A stretch of DNA of 64,000 bases from Adineta steineri (taxonomy: Eukaryota > Rotifera > Eurotatoria > Adinetida > Adinetidae): positions 18,065 to 82,064 of the forward strand of contig CAJNOI010000313.1 in NCBI GenBank assembly GCA_905250115.1. Direction: 5' to 3'. Numbering within the stretch: the first letter of the stretch is position 1; every line of letters begins with the position of its first letter. A program made the translations under genes and the position numbers. This document shows, piece after piece, positions 54,284-63,952 of the stretch. A model generated the notes under the pieces. It was not told where the DNA came from and searched no databases. It saw only the letters and a list, made by a program, of their open reading frames with translations.

Positions 54284-55217
54284 AACTAGTGTTCAAAAAA
54301 ACTTGCACAAAATTTTTTATTTTTTGTATAACGATTTTCTTACCGTTTGAAAATCGTTACAAATTTGAATTTTCCAGAGATATATATTCGTTAGATTTAC
54401 TACACGTTAGCTATATAAAAATGTGATTTTTTTTCTTTTTAATACAAAAACATTTAATTATAATACAATCTACTGATTTAAAAAACTATCGTATATATAG
54501 ACATTACATTATTGTAGCATAGGTATGGGATGCACTCGTGCTATTCATCATGAAATAAAGATATCATCAAGGACTATCTATTTCAATATAAATAAATTGA
54601 AACAAACAAATTCACTTAAACAGTGAAGATGAAATGGTCGACTATGTGCCTCACGGAAACAGAAAAAATCTATATTACTCAATATATTCGATTTAACAAT
54701 TAAATACCCCTCAGTGAAATTAAAGATAAATTATCGACAAATAATGGTTCATATTATGCTCATATACTAAAAAATTATCTTCTTTCTGCTGCTAGTCAAG
54801 AATTTCGTCAAAATTGATGTTTACAACAAGATAATGATCGTAATCATACTTACAATATTTCCAAACAACTGGTCAGGAACAAAATATTAGAATTATTCGA
54901 GTACCCATCTGATACTCGAAATGCTAATGCTATCGAGAACTTATGGTCGATCGTAAAACATTAATGAACTGGAACTTTCTTTAACTGAAGAATTCAATAA
55001 TACTAAAATTCATGTTGTAAAAAAATTGTGTGATGTCGATGAAAAAATGATGTTTGTCTCTTATTGAATTTAAAGGTGAACGAATAAAATATTGAAGTAT
55101 AGTGCTAAATAGTACTCGGCATAGGCGATCAGCCAGTTATGGAAACTACTTGAGAGTGACTTATATATGGGAACATATTTACATAACAAGATGTGCAAGT
55201 TTTTTTGAATAGTACTG
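54284..55217 (+). mobile_element. Internally deleted Tc1/mariner element
   Basis: The 934-bp element is flanked on both sides by TA, the target duplication of this superfamily. The terminal inverted repeats share TTCAAAAAAACTTGCACA (left end at 54293; reverse complement on the right from 55192). Between them lie broken transposase frames. One is a helix-turn-helix-like stretch near 54670, after which a stop interrupts the frame near 54815. The DDE-domain end QQDNDRNHT ... NAIENLWSIVKH follows at about 54820-54963. An intact Tc1 is about 1.3 kb with one frame of about 340 codons, so roughly a third is missing and the rest carries stops. It is non-autonomous and inactive. Confidence 0.85.
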
Positions 55218-56249
55218 TAAATATAGTGTAATGAACAGACTATTTTACTTGAAGTATATTATTATCATATTGCTGTTGTTGTGATGGAAAATTTTCTTCA
55301 ATTTGTTTGAAAAGTAATTCCAAACACGACTATAAGATTTTTTCATTAAACTATATTTATAATGATATATAAATATCAACAAACCAATTTCAGGATTTTT
55401 CCATATCACGAAAAGAAAATTAGTTCATTTATTTTTTCTTTGTTATTATTGATTCACATGTTTTAATGAATTGATTTTCTTTATCAGTTGATGATAAATT
55501 TTTTTGATCAAAAAATTGTAAAATAAGATCTTAAGAGTGTGGGTGTGGGCGTCTCTCTTTCATTCACATCCATATCCACTGTCTATGGAATCATCTTAAT
55601 CTGCAGATCATTGATTTGATATAAATTACAACATTTATTGTCATATCTATCACATGTCGTTATACAACTTATAAATAAATCCTAAACTAGATCTACTATC
55701 GAATGAACTTTTCTCTATGTCATGAATATCAATATTACTTAAAAACGATATTTAGTTTTGCTTTAAAAATAAAAATTTCATTAGACAGATTTTAACTTGA
55801 CAAAAATATTTCTTTTTCTCTCTGTGAACCAAATAAAATCTTCTGGATACTTTTTTACTTCTCTATTTATTCGTTACATTAACATTTGCTCTTTTATTAA
55901 TAAATAAAACTCCATACGTCTTCTTTGCGTCATACATAAAATACTAGAATTTGCTGATTTCTAAAGAAAAACTAGTCAGAGTTATGAAATATTTTTCAAT
56001 ATCTCTTATCAACTATCATAGTGAGATTATCCAAAGCTTGCGTCACAGATTAAGCAATAATAGTCTACTCTATTAAGTATATGATTATTTTTCGATATAT
56101 ATTTCTCTTCAATTCATATATCTGATAATAAAAGATACGTATATATCATTGATTATGTATCGAAATCATTCGATAAAGTATTTGAGAACAAAGAATGACT
56201 GTTGATTATTGCTCAAAAAAGAAGAAAAAAAAGGGATCATTCTTGAAAA
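55218..56249. other. Noncoding region
   Basis: AT-rich, with hairpin 12 and nothing else recognised. Confidence 0.5.
55534..55582. repeat. Telomere-like G/C hairpin (12)
   Basis: AGTGTGGGTGTGGGCG is followed by a pyrimidine spacer and CACATCCATATCCACTG. The C-rich arm is diverged. Confidence 0.65.
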
Positions 56250-57072
56250 TTAATTGAGAACATCAAATACATCAATACGATTCGGACGAATTTCACCAAC
56301 GAATAATGCATGACCATTTATACTTAAAGCTATACCATGTGGTTCACCAAATTTCTAAACATATACGAACTTCATTTGATTTCGAAGTAGCAATCAAATC
56401 ACCAAATGATTCTGGATGAGCATCAAATGTAAAACCAACTGCTCGATTTTTTTAATTTCTACCACTAACTGCATAAAGACGATCTATTGAAAAAAGTCAT
56501 TTATTAATATAAAATGTTTTTTGAAATAAAATCCTACGTTTAGTTGCATAATAAGTAAAAGCATAAACTGTTCTCATTTGTTTCTCCATCATCAAAACAA
56601 ACAACTCTATTATAGAAAATAAAAAATTATTTTTTTGATATTCAATAAGAATAATACTATGCGGAATTGAAAGGTGTTTTTCTTCATCAGGCATTGTATA
56701 TTTTTTTAAAAAATTTTTCTTTTGAATAAAGTTTAATAATGCGAGAATTACAATATCCATCAGCAACATCAGTTGGTTTACAAAATGTGTTGGATCACTG
56801 CCAGGTACAAATACTTCATCTAATACTAATAAAAGTTTGAGAAAAACATAGGAATAATTTTATTTAATGCATTGCAACATCGGTTAACCAAAGATTTCCT
56901 ACTGTATCATTCGAAAGACCATGAGGCATGTAGAATCTGAAATATAGATTATTGTATTCATTCTCCATTGATTAACGATTTGACCAGTACGAGTATTGAT
57001 AGTAAGAATCGTATTTTCCGGAATGGCACCAAATTTCTTTGTATCGAAAATGCCACCATCAGGAAATGATCT
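56250..57072 (-). pseudogene. Decayed peptidyl-alpha-hydroxyglycine alpha-amidating lyase (PAL)
   Basis: Minus-strand pieces in several frames match the NHL-type propeller of PAL (EC 4.3.2.5), the second enzyme of neuropeptide C-terminal amidation. In order they are GAIPENTILTINTRTGQIVN (near 57000), FYMPHGLSNDTVGNLWLTDV (near 56910), DEVFVPGSDPTHF and FCKPTDVADGYCNSRIIKL (near 56770). A SFGD-containing blade near 56400 and EPHGIALSINGHALFVGE (near 56310) follow. The pieces are separated by frameshifts and stops, and VADGYC follows PTD with about ten residues missing. Short introns cannot account for all breaks, since donors are lacking at several. No monooxygenase (PHM) half is visible. It is adjacent to the homeobox gene and the NGLY1 fragment in a region of broken genes. 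Confidence 0.75.
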
Positions 57073-57462
57073 TTAAAAAACTATTCAAAAATGACTCGAT
57101 TGTGAGACTCAACGAATGATAAATCCAATTCAAAAACATTTATCTATTTTTAAAGGTTATCATTATCGCTAACTAGTAGAACAAAATATATCGAATATCT
57201 TTACTTCTTACATAAAAATTTTTCTCTTCTCTTTGATGCTAATTGATACAACGCGACATCACTTTGATCGTTTGATTTTTGAAGACGTTCAAATAAGAAA
57301 TTTATATAACAGAACAGAAAAGAAACAAACTCAGCGTTTGTTGTTTAATTATGCATGTATCAATAATTGAAACAAACCGTTATCCCTAATTGCTTTCAAC
57401 TCTCTATCTATCTATATATATAGATACTTGTTATACTCAAACATTATTCAATATTACAAATC

Positions 57463-57864
57463 ATGTCATATCCTCTTGATTCATCATATGGTTATTCTTC
57501 AGGTGATGATTCTTTTTCTTATATTTCAGATCCATATTATTGTCCTGTTCACAATCCTGTTCCTCAACCGCCTCCTATTGGCTATTGTACTTTTCAACAA
57601 CCATATCCATATTATTATCCAATTACGATACCTCAACAGCAAGTAAGTAGTCCAATATATTCTTCTTCTTCTGTATTTCAGGTTCGTCCAGAAAAAACTC
57701 GTCGTTTTTCTCCGGAACAAATTCAAATTCTTGAAGAACATTTTTATAAAGTAGATAAATATGTATCAAAAACAACAATCGATGATCTTTCAACTCGAAC
57801 TCAATTAACGCCAGCTCAAATTCGTGTTTGGTTTAATAATAAACGTACAAGAGAACGTCAATAA
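57463..57864 (+). CDS. Small divergent homeodomain protein
   Basis: A single exon of 133 residues. A Tyr/Pro/Ser-rich N-terminal half (SYPLDSSYGYSSGDDSFSYI) precedes a homeodomain at about 77-133. Helix 1 is SPEQIQILEEHFYKVDKYVS, helix 2 lies around TIDDLSTRTQL, and helix 3 is TPAQIRVWFNNKRTRERQ. The DNA-recognition helix keeps the invariant Trp-Phe and Asn (WFNNKR), with Asn in place of the usual Gln after Phe. The protein ends right at the end of the homeodomain. It should bind DNA as a transcription factor. I cannot place it in a class. There is a candidate internal donor/acceptor around 57641-57682 (GTAAGT ... TTTCAG), so the Ser-rich stretch there may be spliced out. Confidence 0.82.
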   Translation: MSYPLDSSYGYSSGDDSFSYISDPYYCPVHNPVPQPPPIGYCTFQQPYPYYYPITIPQQQVSSPIYSSSSVFQVRPEKTRRFSPEQIQILEEHFYKVDKYVSKTTIDDLSTRTQLTPAQIRVWFNNKRTRERQ

Positions 57865-58426
57865 TTCATTTTTTTTTGTATCAACTTTTTTTTCTTTTAA
57901 TTAAAATAAAATAACTTACTCTTGATTTCATTCTCTTAATGTTCGATGAAAAACAATTAATCGATTAGGATTTTTAACACAATCAGCAAGACCATGAAGT
58001 TTACGTTCATGTTGAGCATCTTCATCCGATGATATAATATTTAATGGTTTATTTGCAATAACTTGATAAGTTACAAATTATGCAGAGACAACATATTAAA
58101 GAAAAAAACTTTGCACGAACAATTCATTAAATTAATCAACAAGAAAAAATGAAAACTATTTCAAAATAAATTTATCAATAGATTTTAATCTTCCGGGACA
58201 GATAGTACACAGTATAGACCCTAGAGTTGTTCAAGTGTAGGTGAGGGTGAATCTATGTTTTATCAACACCCACGCTCACCCGAAGCGCAAGAGTGAATCG
58301 AATTCATATGAATTTCGAATCTTAATGAATTTTAATAAAATAAAATATAGCGAATTGGTTCTAGAAATAATTCCGTTCTAAAAGAATTAAGAGATTTTTA
58401 TTTCTAAAATATGAGATATAGTCAGT
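57865..58426. other. Noncoding region with a short minus-strand frame
   Basis: A minus-strand frame at about 57920-58078 (QHERKLHGLADCVKNPNRLI) looks protein-like, but I cannot assign it and it lacks a start. Hairpin 13 follows at 58231. Confidence 0.4.
58231..58285. repeat. Telomere-like G/C hairpin (13)
   Basis: AAGTGTAGGTGAGGGTGAAT is followed by a spacer and CAACACCCACGCTCACCCG. Confidence 0.6.
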
Positions 58427-59030
58427 ATGTTAAATAAAGAAAAATCGACAAAAGAAAGTGAATTACATGGTAAACAAAGTGGTTCACCTGCTTGGAAATT
58501 GTCACGTGGAGAAAGAGATCAACAAGTTTGTCTTGTTTTACGTCCTTAGAACTTAGGAATGGTTTAATTCAAATTGAATATAATTCTGGAGTTGATAAAT
58601 ATCTATGTAATGAAATTGAAGAAACAAAAAAAAGATGAATGGATTGATCGACTTTATGTATGTTCAAATATTCAAAGAAAAATTGAAAAAGATTGGAAAA
58701 TGGTTTATTTATGTAGAGAACACTTACATACAAATGGAATTCTTTCATGGACTATACAATTAAAACCTGAAGAAGAAAAATTTTACCAGTTTCATCATAT
58801 AACTATTCAATGTCCAACAAAAGCTTTTGATCCATAAACTCAAATTATTAATATATCACAAAATTTATTTTCAAACTCATTATTTGAATATAGTTTAGAT
58901 AATAAATTAGATTCGTTAACAAATATTCGAATAACTTTCAAAGTTATTTTAAATTGTTTAAATGATAATAATGCTTGGTACAATAGGACAAATATTTCGT
59001 CAATCAACTGAACAAGTATCAAAAGATCCT
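58427..59030 (+). pseudogene. NGLY1-like PAW-domain fragment
   Basis: The frames resemble the C-terminal mannose-binding PAW domain of cytosolic peptide:N-glycanase (NGLY1), which removes N-glycans from misfolded glycoproteins. Matches are GKQSGSPAWKLSRGE, then QRKIEKDWKMVYLCREHL, NGILSWTIQL and, in another frame, IFRQSTEQVSKD. The catalytic transglutaminase-like core (Cys-His-Asp) is absent. Two stops occur soon after the first block (VLRP, then TAG), with frame changes after. The right edge is cut by dispersed-repeat copy 3 at about 59022. It is a gene remnant, not a functional enzyme. Confidence 0.72.
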
Positions 59031-60090
59031 TTCTACAAGTTACTAAAATCATGAATAGCTTTTATTCGATTGATAGTTGTCATTTTCATCTATATTTCTA
59101 ATTCCTCATGCATACTCTCTGTTGGTAATACGTCAATTTAACAAATATTCTATTTTGTATAGATTTGATATTATCATCAAATTCATTTTTCAATATTTAA
59201 GATTCTTATAATACTTTATAGAATTATGAAAACAAAATCATAATAAATAAATACTAATCATCACAAGATCATACTTCATTTTTTTCGTAAAACAGACTCT
59301 TATTTCTTTTAGACAAGAATTTTGCTCTCTCTAAATATAAAGATAAAGAACTATGCTGTATTTTTTCATAATAATAAATCTGAAAAATCAACAAAAAAAA
59401 CTCTTTTTCTAGAAACTAATAATAACTAAATTAATTTCATATGTGATGATTTTATCTAAAATATTTTTTACTCTATGCAAGAATATTTTTTTTTTAAAAT
59501 AACAGCCATCTGAAAAGTAAGGTTAGAGAAATACTGAAAAAAACGTTAAAATAACAGCTGACTTGTTTATTTGCTTTAGAAGAGTTCTATGTAATAAAAA
59601 ATTTTTATAGGCAATTTATTAAATATGCCTCTGTTCAAGTAATGTTTTCTTTTACCTTCATCAATCAAACAACTTCATATAAATGATGATGTTTTAAACT
59701 TCGATTGAAGAAATGTCATGGTTTTAGTTATGATGAAATAATAAAAGAGAATTACAGTCTTTAATAAAAATAAAAATAAATCATAAAATGAAATATTGAT
59801 GAAAAGAAAATCATAAATGCTTTCAAGAGCCTTTCTATGACAAACGTTTACAAAACCAACTTTTCAAAACATGTAGACACACAAACTAATGAAAATAAAA
59901 GAAATGTATTTTTGATTTCGAGGGCATGAATAAGTACTAAGAGAAACAATTTTATGCTCTTTGAATTGAAAGAGAAATTTAGGAAGTAATATAAAAAAAT
60001 AGTGAAAAAATCATTCATTGTTGTGCATATTTTTTTTGTTTCATCGAGCATACAAAAAATGCGATCTGTTATTGCCTTGTTTTTCATAAT
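59022..60090. repeat. Dispersed noncoding repeat, copy 3 (longest)
   Basis: About 1,070 bp, the longest of three copies (others at 15814 and 20305). It starts at AAGATCCTTTCTACAAG inside the NGLY1 fragment and ends at hairpin 14. No frame exceeds 80 codons and there is no reverse transcriptase or transposase motif. I see no terminal repeats. It could be a non-autonomous element or a relic of a UTR-rich retroelement. Confidence 0.75.
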
Positions 60091-60092
60091 GT

Positions 60093-60180
60093 CTTGAGGG
60101 TGTGAGTATCAGTATGAGTATGAATATAAGTGTCTTTACTAAATCTCATACCAATGCCCACACCAATATCCACCCTCAAA
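60093..60180. repeat. Telomere-like G/C hairpin (14)
   Basis: CTTGAGGGTGTGAGTATCAG is followed by a spacer and two C-rich blocks, ATGCCCACACC and ATCCACCCTCAA. The outer TTGAGGGTG/CACCCTCAA ends pair perfectly. It abuts the right end of dispersed-repeat copy 3. Confidence 0.7.
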
Positions 60181-60989
60181 TATTATAAATGCCTGTTGAG
60201 AATTAGGAAAAGAACCGAAGAAACAAGATCGCTGTTTCTTTTATTCATTTTCTTTATGACTGGCAATATTATTTCTCAAGAATATATGCATCATGTCAAT
60301 GGATGAATTACATGGGTTTCTTTCGAGATATGCAAATATTGGTTAGATTTAGCCAATTATACTATTCGAAGTTTTGCAGGTGTGCGTATGAGGCACATAT
60401 GAGATATAGAAAAGACACTCACACTTACACCCACTCCGTAGGACTGATTATCGCGCGTAGTCGTATATGTTATTAGTCATTGTTTCAATGCCAATACATG
60501 GTGATCATTCTGTCATGTTCATTCAGCAGTTTACTGGCGTAAACTTATGAAGCTGTGTGCCTTGCTATTCATCTAGAGTGTTTGTGAGCACCCCCGTTTC
60601 AGAAGGCCTGATATGTGCCTATCAATAGATAAAACACCATGTCTGTCGAATAAAGTAAGTAACTGATAGTGTAAGTGTCCTTTTTTCTTTTCTCTCAAAT
60701 AAAGAAAGTGAAAATGAAAGGAAAGGAAAGCAGTTTGTTGTTTGAAAGAAAGAATAAAAGTAGAGGCCGGTGACGACGGGAGAAATTCATTTTATAAGCT
60801 ACCACCAGTCGTTGCTGTAGTTGCACAACGCATGATGGTGAAATTTATCGAAATAATGGAGGCAATAGCAAAAAGAGAATGAGTCATGGACTTTCGTCAG
60901 ACATATAAAGAAATTTTTTCTGCACTTACTTCCTATTCAATACATAGAGGGTCACTTGCAACAGACATTCGTTCAATATACGTGACACA
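60181..60989. other. Upstream region of the second ART-TPR gene
   Basis: Noncoding, somewhat more GC-rich than the average of the window. It contains hairpin 15. No gene is supported. Confidence 0.5.
60379..60436. repeat. Telomere-like G/C hairpin (15), diverged
   Basis: AGGTGTGCGTATGAGGCAC is followed by a spacer and ACACTCACACTTACACCCAC. The arms are only partly complementary. Confidence 0.5.
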
Positions 60990-63654
60990 ATGAGCTGTAA
61001 GGAGCCTTGTTGCATTTACTACACCTACCGTTACTGTTCTTTTGTTTTTTCAGGTGCCGGTGTCGCGAGCGAAGCATATCTTTGTCAAGGATACAAACCA
61101 AACACCATCAAACGAAATATTGTTCATCTCCATCGTGATGATTTGCCACTTCTGGAGCCTGATGCCGTTGATACCACAAGAATATGTTTTTACATCGACG
61201 TAGCCGAATGCAGCAATTTTATCAAAGAAAATACCGATGCAAAGCTATATTTGCTTGTGTCCAAAATAGTTGAAGATGAATTTATAACGAACATGGGAGC
61301 ATTAGCTCAGATAATCGTCATTTACTTGTATGGTGCCCATACCCAGTCCATCAATGATGCATTACCTAAAGTACGTTGCTTAACATGCTTTTACAAAGAA
61401 CGAAAAGATATAAGTGCGTTTAGGCTCACAATATTTCTATGAGAAGCAGAGCTAGAGTTATTAGAGTCATAGGTGCGAGCAAATTTACATGGTACATATT
61501 CATTACCTTTTCAATCAACAGTGAATAAGGATGTTGGTCAGGGAACGGATGTGAGTACACGTGTAAATACTCATCCGGTACCCACACTGTGCTCCCGATT
61601 TACAAAATTGATCAATTAAGTAAGGCCCAAGAGAGAATGCTGAATGATGCCATTACTAAAACATGTTGTAGAACGTTGAACAGGAAAGAAAGGATGACGT
61701 ATTAGTCTTGTCTATTTTCTATGTCAATGTTTTCCTGATACCTCTGATAGCTCTGTTGTTTTTCATTCTATACAACAACTTATGATTTTCATGTCTTATA
61801 GTGTCGCAGAATTAAAAACAAGGAAGATCTAGTTGAAATTATAAGCAAACGAATGAAAAAAGATACTGACATGGAGCAATTTGAATGTGATGTATTTAGT
61901 GGTGGAAATGGCACTTTGACGTGTTTTGATTTGAACTCAGAAAGTCATTTACATATGTGGTTTCAACTGTTACTCGAAAACCTAATCCAAATGCAAGCTA
62001 GCGAAAAGCACAAAGACGAATTTATATCATACTGGCAAAAATTCTACAAGGATGATCCAGCCGAACAAAAGTTTGTCGAGGAGTTCCGAACGAGCTACAA
62101 ACCGGACAATGCTATCTGGTGGTACACGCGAGATACGTTTATTCATCTTCAACTCAATGCAGCTCTTCGCCATCAAAATATCGAAATGTTGTTTCTCTTC
62201 CACTTTTATTTGACTGATTTATACAATCAACTCAAACAATTGCATCAGAGTTTTATTCTTGATGAGATAAAGAAAAAGGATGAGGATGGATCACAATTGA
62301 TTTTACGCGTGTATCGATACCAGACTCTTTCAAATAGTGAAATGGAAAGACTGAGGAATCAGGCGTCACCCAAATACATTTCAACTAATATCATGCTCTC
62401 GACTACAAGAGATCGTGACTTCGCGCTCGACGAGTTTACTGGACAGCCTCGAAAAGGTTTTGAGTACTGTCTCTTCGAAATAGAGTTGGATCTCAGTAAC
62501 GAGACAACCACAGTGTTCGCCGACATTGTTCATCTAAGTAAATACAAGAACGAAAAAGAAGTGTTGTTCATGGCGGGAACTATATTTCAGATCGGAAGCG
62601 TGACGGCAGAAAAGTATGGTGACATCGAGGTTACGCACATTCCGCTTGTTCTTTGTAATGCTGATGTTCACAGCCTTCATCGATTGATGCAGTCTCGAAA
62701 AGCGATGCGGTTAGAAAAGGGAGGTAAGCCCAGTAGACAGAAGATCAATTGCAATAGCTATTTATTGATATTTTAGGAGATCTGTTGACTTTAGGACACA
62801 TTCTTAAAGATTTAGGGAATTATTCAAAAGCTGGTGAATTTTACCAACGGTTGGTAAATGAAACAACTGGTATTAATTCCATTCAAAAGGCCGCCGGTCT
62901 CACTGGTCTTGGTAACGTTGCAAAAGCTCAAGGCGACTATTCAAATGCAAAATTGTACTACGAACAAGCATTGGAACTTAAGAGATCCTGGTATCGGGAT
63001 GATCTTCATTCAGATTTGGCAGTGAATTTTAACAACATGGGGCTTGTGTGCCGTCACTTGGGTCAGCTTAGGGAAGCTGTTGGTTATCACAAGCATGCTC
63101 TCGCAATTCGAAAAAAAGTGATCGAAGATAATCAACAGAGTGGTGATACAGCAGAATATCGTCGCATTTACGGTAATGTCGCAGATAGCCATGGCAATCT
63201 CGCTACTGTTTATTTCGAACAAGGCCAAATTCAACTGGCGTGGGAACATGTGAGAGAGTCTCTTAGTATAAATAAGCTATACCTGACGTCTGATGACCCT
63301 AAAATTGCTATTGATTACCGACTGATTGGGCTGTTGCGTCAGTCCGAGAAAGAATACAGCAAAGCCAAAGTGGCATATGAAAAGGCATTCGCAATTCAGA
63401 AGAAAGTGCTGGGAAGGCATCACGTCGAAACGGCGGCAACTCAATGCTGTCTTGGTGCTTTACTTTGGAATAATGCACAGCCTGTGACAGATACACGTAG
63501 TCCACTCACGGAGGCAATGATGATCGGATATCGTTATTGCTTTGAGGGTATGAGCTGTTTCGACAAGTTTGGCCTTCCACCTGATCACCGATATCGAAAA
63601 TTAGCTAAATTAGTGCTTGAACAATATGAACAAATTTGCAATCAATCAGAATAA
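60990..63654 (+). CDS. ADP-ribosyltransferase-TPR protein (second copy)
   Basis: Four exons (60990-60996, 61054-61370, 61802-62723, 62777-63654) encode 707 residues in unbroken phase. Exon 1 is only 7 nt (ATGAGCT), and its intron of 57 nt has no in-frame stop, so retention would add 19 residues. The N-terminal region (DVAECSNFIKENTDAKLYLL) parallels that of the copy at 32740. The transferase core shows the catalytic Arg in RVYRYQTLS (about 277), the Ser/Thr motif IMLSTT (about 306) and the ExE turn NEKEVLF (about 358); all are intact, though STS is varied. At least five TPRs follow (about 415-690), such as GNVAKAQGDYSNAKLYYEQA and NNMGLVCRHLGQLREAVGYH. It is predicted to be an intracellular NAD+-dependent mono-ADP-ribosyltransferase with a protein-binding solenoid. 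Base composition is richer in G/C than neighbouring genes. Confidence 0.88.
61530..61600. repeat. Possible degenerate hairpin (16), intronic
   Basis: GGAACGGATGTGAGTACACG and ATACTCATCCGGTACCCACA pair in part within the 431-bp intron of the second ART-TPR gene. It is a weak member of the family, if it belongs at all. Confidence 0.35.
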
Positions 63655-63665
63655 CTCTGAAGCAT

Positions 63666-63745
63666 TAGGGGTAGGTGTGCATATGGGCGTCAGATGAGTA
63701 ACATATTCACATCTACACCCACACCACTCTCACACACCCGCCCCG
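63666..63745. repeat. Telomere-like G/C hairpin (17) at a gene breakpoint
   Basis: TAGGGGTAGGTGTGCATATG is followed by a spacer and a long C-rich arm (CTACACCCACACC, then CACACACCCGCCCCG). Its right edge touches the broken end of the F-box copy, and its left edge is 11 bp from the ART-TPR stop. Confidence 0.75.
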
Positions 63746-63952
63746 TTTTATTTTCGGATTTATTCGTATTGTTTCACAAAACTCATTAAACGAAGACTTT
63801 TTAACTTGTTCAAAATTGAGATGTAAATGAATGTTTCGAATAAGTATATAAAATCGATAATTTAATCGATCAAATGAATAAAAGATATCGGGTGCATTGA
63901 GATATTGAAAGCATTCAACGACTATTTCATTTGGTAATTGTTCAAATTTCAT
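63745..63952 (-). pseudogene. Truncated copy of the F-box gene
   Basis: The first 68 or so codons match the start of the F-box gene at 28039 almost residue for residue (FEQLPNEIVVECFQYLNAPD, then IFYSFDRLNYRFYILI). The match ends abruptly after KIK, where the reading frame runs into hairpin 17. The similarity also covers at least 48 bp upstream of the ATG (to the window edge). The rest of the 561-residue protein is absent. The F-box itself is complete, but without the leucine-rich part no substrate receptor function is expected. Confidence 0.85.

Noticed and set aside
59848-60087. 79-codon minus-strand frame, similar to one at 20674-20922
   Set aside because: The similarity is due to the dispersed repeat they both lie in. 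The two frames carry different residues and no conserved domain, so coding is unlikely.
15739-63745. CRISPR array from the regularly recurring hairpins
   Set aside because: The elements are kilobases apart, variable in sequence and in a eukaryotic genome.
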